Origin: Phycisphaerae bacterium
GTDB lineage: Bacteria; Planctomycetota; Phycisphaerae; UBA1845
DNA length: 35,476 nt
NCBI GenBank assembly: GCA_029260035.1
Contig: JAJDEA010000189.1
Coordinates: forward strand, 1-35,476
Reading direction: 5' to 3'
In this document: in pieces, positions 35,413 to 35,476 of the stretch
How the letters are laid out: each line of letters opens with the position of its first letter
Numbering within the stretch: position 1 is the stretch's first letter
The notes under the pieces: generated by a model
The model's input: the letters and a program-made list of their open reading frames with translations, nothing else
Told to the model about the DNA's origin: nothing
Database searches by the model: none
Translations under genes and position numbers: made by a program

Positions 35413-35475
35413 TCAATCAACATGTAGCGAGTATCCTGCGTGTTTGAAGCAGTTGATGGCGTTGCTCGTGGTCAC
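35413..35475 (-). CDS. C-terminal end of a transposase, partial
   Basis: The minus strand encodes VTTSNAINCFKHAGYSLHVD and a stop at 35415-35413; the gene continues off the right edge. The pattern 'I.NCF.HAGY' near the end is reminiscent of DDE-superfamily (IS630-like) transposase C-termini, and it sits about 20 bases inside an IS end. The family is tentative because only 20 residues are visible. Confidence 0.4.
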   Translation of the reverse strand: MTTSNAINCFKHAGYSLHVD

Positions 35476-35476
35476 C

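Overview
The window reads as bacterial chromosome at moderate GC, most likely from a planctomycete or a relative. That assignment is an inference. It rests on remembered resemblance of the stand-alone receiver protein at 12862-13260 and of two transposase families (16160-17434 and 35254-35337) to planctomycete proteins, not on a search. The abundance of HDOD, HD-GYP and hybrid-kinase proteins excludes an archaeal host.

Layout. (1) 1-5384 is a decaying, gene-poor stretch: an ArsR regulator with the start of an AHSA1/SRPBCC gene (minus strand), a DNA-methyltransferase tail remnant, a MOSC-domain gene broken by one amber codon, one intact 413-residue gene of unknown function, and three degenerate copies of a repeat-like coding fragment. 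(2) 5385-6344 is a D-2-hydroxyacid dehydrogenase, preceded by an 18-bp operator-like palindrome. (3) 6551-9690 is a two-gene minus-strand operon: an SMC/ABC-type ATPase fused to a DUF4435/TOPRIM-like domain, followed by a TIR-domain protein. It looks like an anti-phage defence system related to PARIS or OLD nucleases and is the strongest candidate for something undescribed. (4) 10406-13657 is a small accessory block: a small unknown protein and a tyrosine recombinase of a type I associate with archaea, divergent around a 77-bp near-perfect hairpin, then several short ORFs and a receiver protein that lacks its phospho-acceptor aspartate. (5) 14166-24399 is a signalling region: an HDOD protein, an IS transposase with an in-frame stop, and a minus-strand operon coding for a heme-type DUF3365 hybrid histidine kinase, an HD-GYP regulator and an HDOD regulator. 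(6) 25046-35166 is one tightly packed plus-strand operon for a group 3b (NADP-linked, 'sulfhydrogenase' type) [NiFe] hydrogenase and its maturation: beta subunit, cyclic-nucleotide-binding-fold protein, gamma (FAD/NAD), delta (small), alpha (large), endopeptidase, a short HypA lacking the zinc module, HypF, HypC, HypD and HypE. HypB is absent. (7) 35167-35476 holds three nested insertion-sequence ends.

How the genes fit together. The hydrogenase operon supplies the catalytic subunits and nearly all maturation factors in one transcript, with overlaps or gaps of 16 nt or less throughout. The redox- or gas-sensing kinase operon lies directly upstream and is transcribed divergently from a shared 0.65-kb intergenic region that contains a perfect 20-bp palindrome. 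This suggests, but does not prove, regulatory linkage. The accessory blocks upstream (recombinase, defence pair, IS remnants, decayed genes) mark the left half of the window as a site of repeated gene gain and loss.
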